From Schistocephalus solidus (lineage: Eukaryota; Platyhelminthes; Cestoda; Diphyllobothriidea; Diphyllobothriidae): a stretch of 64,000 nucleotides of DNA. The stretch spans positions 124,001 through 188,000 of the forward strand of contig WEDG01000839.1 in the NCBI GenBank assembly GCA_017591395.1, written 5' to 3'. The position numbers and the translations under genes are program-made. The stretch's first letter is position 1. Each line of letters opens with the position of its first letter. Below are positions 59,830-64,000 of the stretch, in pieces. The notes under the pieces were generated by a model that ran no database searches, had not been told where the DNA came from, and saw only the letters and a list, made by a program, of their open reading frames with translations.

Positions 59830-61770
59830 AAATATGTCCCCACTCATAAACATCCATTTTAATGCCTTCTCCTATTTTTTGAATCCACAAAATAGCTTTC
59901 CTTCTCATAGATGCCACCCAAATATATTTCCCTACAGTAATCCTAATTTAGGCAGCAATAACTTTTCCACAAATAATAAACCAATACAATTATGCTTTCC
60001 ACCTATTGCTTCTTCCCTACAGTTTACTTTTCCGGTGTTAAATCTTTCTTTTTTATAAACAATAATGAGCGTAGTTTGAGTTTCAGGAATGACCTCAGAA
60101 GAGTTTTCCTCAACGCGAGATCTGTAGTGACAAAGAGAGCAAAGCTAAAAACTGAAGCTTCTGAGTGCAATCCAAATATTTTGCGCATTAACGAGCCCGG
60201 AGCTCACTCTGTAATTTTCTGACTCCGCGCTTGCTATATATGCTTTCACTGCATACCGACGAAACCACGCTGGAAAACGTGGTGGTTCTTATCTTCTTTA
60301 TATTGGATTCGCCAATGATCTGCAAATTACTTCGTTTTCTGGAAATATCCGTTTCTATCCAGTCATTATTTCGCAAAATAGAAATGGTTGTGTATATAAT
60401 CCTCCTTGTTATTCTGGCAATGAAAACGAGCTCTAGAAACTCTTTGAAAAAGATCTGAATACCCCATATGATGTCAAAATAATAGCAAAAGATTTTACTT
60501 TGCCAGAAATGAACTGACATAAAAACACCTCTCTTCCCGATCTTCAGAAATTGCTGGAGTACTCACGTTTAAACTTTTCTTCATTTTTCTTCCTATCGAT
60601 AACAAAAAACAGTAAAACAGGTTTAATTTTTACTGATGGCATCCTTCGTTTATTTATGAATTTCTATCGTTACCTTTTGCAGGGGATTACGCATTCATGC
60701 ATTGTTTTCATTCCGTTTCCTCCTCTGAAAAGCCCGCGTTACTTCAGAATTATATACTAATTTTACAAGCACTAGATTGATCTAGTGTTCTGTAAAATGA
60801 CACTACGGTTTTTCAAATAATGATCTAAAATTTTACACAATTTATTGCAGGGCCAAACAGAAGTTCTCCTTGATCTCATTCCACAAAAGGTGTTTAAATC
60901 AAACGCTATTTCCTCCGCTGTTTAGCACTTTCAGAAAAACCGAATTAACCATTTTGAAAAGAGCTTTAAGGCTCATCTATAAACTTCTTATCGGTTGATT
61001 TAAAGATCGCTTACATTGGTAAATTGGCTTCAAAAATTAGGCTAAAGCGAGATAGGCAAAGGGAATGTAGCAATTAGTGAAACTAATCCTCCCAGACCTG
61101 TAGCTCAAGTCTTTTGCCTACGCTCTCCGCTAGGTCCCACAAAGCCATTCCATCTTTACTCAATTGCAGCAATAATAACATTACAGAGGATATTGGCAAA
61201 TCAGAATTGGTAAATTCCTTCTTCGCCAACCATTTTAACCTAGAATACAACATTCTTTCAATTCCTCAATTGCATGCCCAATTAACTTCTTAGCTCTTTG
61301 GCTTTTTACCCGATCGCTCGTGTGAAACATGCTTCAGGTCTTTTCTTAATCTACTTATTTCTCTTCGTAATAGTTATCTATCTAAATTCGTTATCTTTTT
61401 TCAGCTTAGTAGTCTTTTCTTTATGCCCTCATAGGTGACTCCTAGTTAACGTGGAAGCTCTAGAACTTCGTATTCTATTAATTGGCCGCATTACGTCATA
61501 ACGATCTAATCGGAACCAAAAAGGATTAGTGGATTCCTTGTTTTAAACTGAGACCCGTATTGTAAGGGGTTCCTTCTACGGTAATGTGCTTGGTCCTCTT
61601 TTGTTTTTGCTTTAAACTAATGATATTTTATCGGAAGTTAAAGCTATTAATTTTCATTTATGCTAACGATGTCAAATGAACTTCTTTTATTTCTAAATTG
61701 ACGACCCAAGGATGCGTAGCGTATATCCATTCAAACTTCTGTGCACTTTCCCTTGTGAAGCTCAAAGTAA
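59830..61770 (+). mobile_element. APE-type LINE (CR1/Jockey-like), decayed
   Basis: Non-LTR retrotransposon with an apurinic endonuclease and reverse transcriptase. It reads FLNARSVVTKRAKLK (60105-60150), AYRRNHAGKRGG (60250-60285), NGCVYNPPCYSGNENEL (60385-60435), VKIIAKDFTLPEMN (60472-60515; the usual form is GDFNLPE), LIFTDGI (60626-60646) and PLKSPRYFRIIY. The RT half reads ITEDIGKSELVNSFFANHFN (61175-61235), GFLPDRSCETCF (61298-61335), NVLGPLLFLL-x-TNDI (61582-61625) and FHLCANDVK (61655-61680; the usual form is FADDVK). The order is right and multiple stops and frameshifts are present. A 74-codon frame at 59834-60058 may be the start of the protein. The element is cut at about 61770 by the PLE end. 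Confidence 0.85.
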
Positions 61771-61774
61771 CTAA

Positions 61775-62115
61775 TGTATGGAGGCGAATGTCCGCATTCC
61801 AGGTGTGTGTATTAGTGAAAAAGAAAAAGGTTGTTCGTTCATCGGGATCATAACTTTATTCTCCTGAGCTTTTGAACTCTTACTGGAGTACATCGTTAGA
61901 GATAAAACAACAACATAAACGAGAAACATTTAAAGGGGGGCAGGGGCCATTCAGACACCATTGGCGCCAATCCAGAGGTGACTACACAGGGCCCTGTATG
62001 CCGGCACCAGATCGATAAATCGATTGACCGAGTTCTCATCGTAGGCCCAGGCTTCAATAAATTCTTGGCTTGTCCTGCATCTGGTGTGAGCGATTATCTT
62101 CGGGTCACGAGTTTA
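61775..62115 (-). mobile_element. Penelope-like element C, 3' end (minus)
   Basis: Same family as A and B. Minus strand: NLLKPGPTMRT with the shifted equivalent of FIEAWAYDENSVNRFIDLVP (62065-61990), then text like YRALCSHL before a stop near 61945, a 3' untranslated part, the hammerhead-like motif (61864-61899) and an atacacacctggaatgcgg tail. The 134-codon plus frame 61978-62382 is antisense to it and is not a gene. Confidence 0.75.
61864..61899 (-). ncRNA. hammerhead-like motif at PLE C end
   Basis: Minus strand: CTAACGA (one change from CUGANGA), hairpin TACTC/GAGTT with loop CAGTAA, AAAAGCTC, then AGGAG. In the consensus with copy B this gives GAAAGCTC, where AGCT would be a palindromic stem III and C the cleavage position. 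Confidence 0.45.
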
Positions 62116-63460
62116 ACTTCCCTAGTAGCAAGCGTATATCGAGGCGATAGCGGGGCGATATCGATTTTTCGCTGTAGGTATTTCGAGTCTACAGCGATTT
62201 TGTCCGGCGGATGTATATCGAGGCGATATCGAATTTTCGAGATACTCAAAAATGGTGACAGCTTACCGTACAGTATTACGGGTTATTTCTTTTTTGGCTT
62301 AAAAACGGCCCCCACCCTTAATCCATTTTTAGTAGCGGTTTTTCCTCCTCATTTACGTTTTAACTCTCTTATTATCGCTTAATTCGAACGACCAAATAAT
62401 AATTATCGGACCGAGTGACCGTCACACTATTAAGCTACCCTCCTTCCACATGCAGAAAACGTGTAATTCGAAAGTTTGTTTAAAATTAAGCGTATATTGT
62501 AAAAACATAAGAAAAAATATATGTACAAATGCTGAACGAATTGCTTCACATGTCATAGGAGGAGGTGTTGAGGCGATGCCGAAGAACCCGCGGGTTCCTG
62601 GGACGACGGTCCGCATATGCTGTCTACAATGTACAAATTATTGTTAATTACTCTTAGAGTTATACTTACCGCTGGTTTGCGTTGTACATTTTTTTGTACA
62701 CGTTTGTTAGTGTATCAAGCGATCGTTTCAGCCGTTTTGTCACAGTTGACTCCAGGTCAGCCAAGGTTGCCTTTCCGTTGGCATCCTAGCTATACATAAT
62801 CAGGCATACCCATTATTACCTCGTATATCTTCGATCCTATCAGACCGTCTTTGTTTTTCCTGCCTTTTAAGTTAATATGTAGACTTTTGTCGTCCACAAA
62901 AAAGGCGTAAAATACGCGCTTGACGAAGTCATCAATTGTTAGTCTGCCAAGGCACGTGAGGAAGGCGATCTAATGTAATTAATAAGGATAAAATGGGATA
63001 CCTACCAGTTGACCTCTGTAGGAAAGGTCCTCTAATTTTTAATTTAATGCTTTAAAATATATTGCCGTCCGCACAGGCTGACCTACGGGATTTGTTGGCA
63101 GTGCGGTGGCCAGGGCGGCAGTGGAGGAGGACTCAAGCTCCTTTATACTGCCGAGCACTCGCTTGGGTCTGTGCTATCCTGGCAGTTTGCTGGCAGAGGA
63201 GAATGATCGCTCTCTGCATTTTTTCTAAGCGCTCATTCAATGTTGGCCCTATTAAGTCTAATGGTTTAGACGTAAGATTTAACAAAACCACTAAACTTCT
63301 GGACGTGTGTCAAAAGATGTCGTCGCGATGTCTTGGTATTGTCTACTGTTCTTAAATTGTGACCAATATTAGATGTGCATAACTTACCGGAGGTGATAGG
63401 CAATGACCGTTGTGGGTAGTCAAAGTAATCGGTCATGTTCGTGAACCTGAAGTATACTAT
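62116..63460. other. no recognised gene; short direct repeats at 62.14 and 62.21 kb
   Basis: tatatcgaggcgatag/cgatatcgattttt (62137-62170) is echoed by tatatcgaggcgatatcg (62214-62231). A minus-strand stretch at 63260-63150 reads LNERLEKMQRAIILLCQQTA, a possible coiled coil downstream of the transposase-like gene; it could be one of its exons, but this is unproven. Confidence 0.35.
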
Positions 63461-64000
63461 TCGTAGACATCCACCTTCATCTGACAGGGGCGAACAACTC
63501 TGCCTAAAATAGGCCACATTTCAGTCTTCGATTTTCTATAAACTGGGAGACCATCGATTGCCAGGTAAACCGAAACTTCCGGTACATCGACGCTTCTTTT
63601 AATAAGCACTTGACGCAGTTACCTTTCCAATCCAACATGCACATATTCCCCACTACCCATATGGGCTACCTCCAAATTATAGGATGCCCCCAGCAACGTT
63701 CTAGGGTCTGCCGGAAGTTCAGGCACGAGAGGCCTAAATATATCCATAACGACTCGCAAATGAGCGTGCGCTATATTGAATCGCAAGGCCCACTCACGCA
63801 ACTTGTTAACGTATACATTACCTGCATCTGCATCTTCAGTGCTAACTGACGTGTCGATTTCAGCATCCCCCGGCTCCGCTGCGACTCCAAAAAGATTAGA
63901 CGACAAACTACTTAGCGGCACACATGCCTGTGATTCTTCTTCTCTTTCTTCAGAGAAAATATTGCTATTATCAAGCATACTGCATGATAACTGATCTGCC
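63461..64000 (-). pseudogene. transposase-like protein fragment, open at the window edge
   Basis: Minus strand, entering from beyond 64000. An acidic, serine-rich lead (63978-63830) is followed by VNKLREWALRFNIAHAHL (63820-63765), LVPELPADPRTLLG (63740-63700) and GSGEYVHVGLER (63656-63622). This is the conserved pattern of an invertebrate family of transposon-derived proteins (W-A-x-x-x-N-I-x-H, then LP-x-DxRTLL, then GGxYxHxGL). After a TAA at 63619-63621 the same frame continues with VYLAIDGLPVYRKSKTEMWP (63561-63502), the family's IDGLP-x-x-KS-x-x-x-WPIL motif, to a stop near 63458. Either the TAA is a real nonsense mutation or AAG|gtaact just before it is a splice donor. The first codon is outside the window. 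I link the family to tnp2-like (CACTA-type) transposases only tentatively. Confidence 0.6.

Noticed and set aside
61978..62382. A 134-codon plus-strand gene
   Set aside because: The first part is antisense to the PLE endonuclease end, which has matching copies at 9.3 and 10.5 kb.
1..64000. CRISPR arrays, operons, prophage or viral genes
   Set aside because: No regularly spaced short repeats, no run of co-directional long frames and no phage or viral proteins; the content is that of a eukaryotic repeat-rich region.

Overview
ORGANISM. The window looks like nuclear DNA from a metazoan, most likely a flatworm and probably a tapeworm of the Spirometra/Dibothriocephalus/Schistocephalus kind. This is inferred from three things: AT-rich non-coding DNA with almost no long open frames; many Penelope-like elements (PLEs) with GIY-YIG endonucleases together with RTE-type LINEs; and a tRNA-headed short repeat whose body folds as a hammerhead ribozyme, as in the schistosome Sm-alpha family. 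There is no sign of operons, bacterial genes, CRISPR or a virus. I found no intact protein-coding gene. Every recognisable coding sequence is a decayed mobile element.

LAYOUT. 1-9.2 kb: AT-rich DNA with one short-repeat copy at the left edge and an unclassified repeat at 6.65 kb. 9.2-10.8 kb: two PLE pieces in opposite orientation, 5' sides facing. 10.9-11.4 kb: two short-repeat units in tandem (minus strand). 11.85-12.53 kb: a GC-rich repeat with an internal tandem duplication. 12.6-16.7 kb: an RTE-type LINE (minus strand) split by a PLE insertion at 13.26 to about 15.4 kb; the insert carries a large foldback and three GIY-YIG modules. 16.7-33.6 kb: mostly featureless AT-rich DNA with an old 1.8-kb duplication, a PLE tail at 24.2 kb and a MITE-like element with CCCTTAA-like filler at 26.4 kb. 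33.6-35.8 kb: three short-repeat loci. 36.8-38.5 kb: a PLE with recognisable RT and endonuclease (minus). 40.2 kb: second MITE-like copy. 42.3 kb: a tandem duplication with a perfect hairpin between the units. 48.9-49.6 kb: PLE endonuclease of another family. 51.7 kb: short repeat. 52.6-55.1 kb: a mosaic of GC-rich repeats and a Ty3/gypsy integrase relic. 57.06 kb: second copy of the 6.65-kb repeat. 58.4-59.2 kb: a PLE end, then a head-to-tail dimer of the short repeat (306-bp period) and an (AT)n tract. 59.8-61.8 kb: an APE-type LINE (plus). 61.8-62.1 kb: PLE 3' end (minus). 63.46-64.0 kb: part of a transposase-like gene (minus) running off the window.

MAIN POINT. The short repeat joins a pol III-type tRNA head (A and B boxes) to a compact hammerhead fold: stem I GACTGG/CCAGTC flush on both sides, core CTGATGA, stem II GGCT/AGCC, then GAAA, and a palindromic stem III (ATGG/CCAT) with no loop. 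It occurs in head-to-tail units of about 300 bp at three places. That combination resembles retrozymes, which spread through circular RNAs made by hammerheads. Three PLE families here also end in hammerhead-like motifs with tiny palindromic stem III elements. The elements in this window therefore share a self-cleaving RNA theme, which is the result most worth following up. All assignments are by eye; nothing was searched or folded by software.
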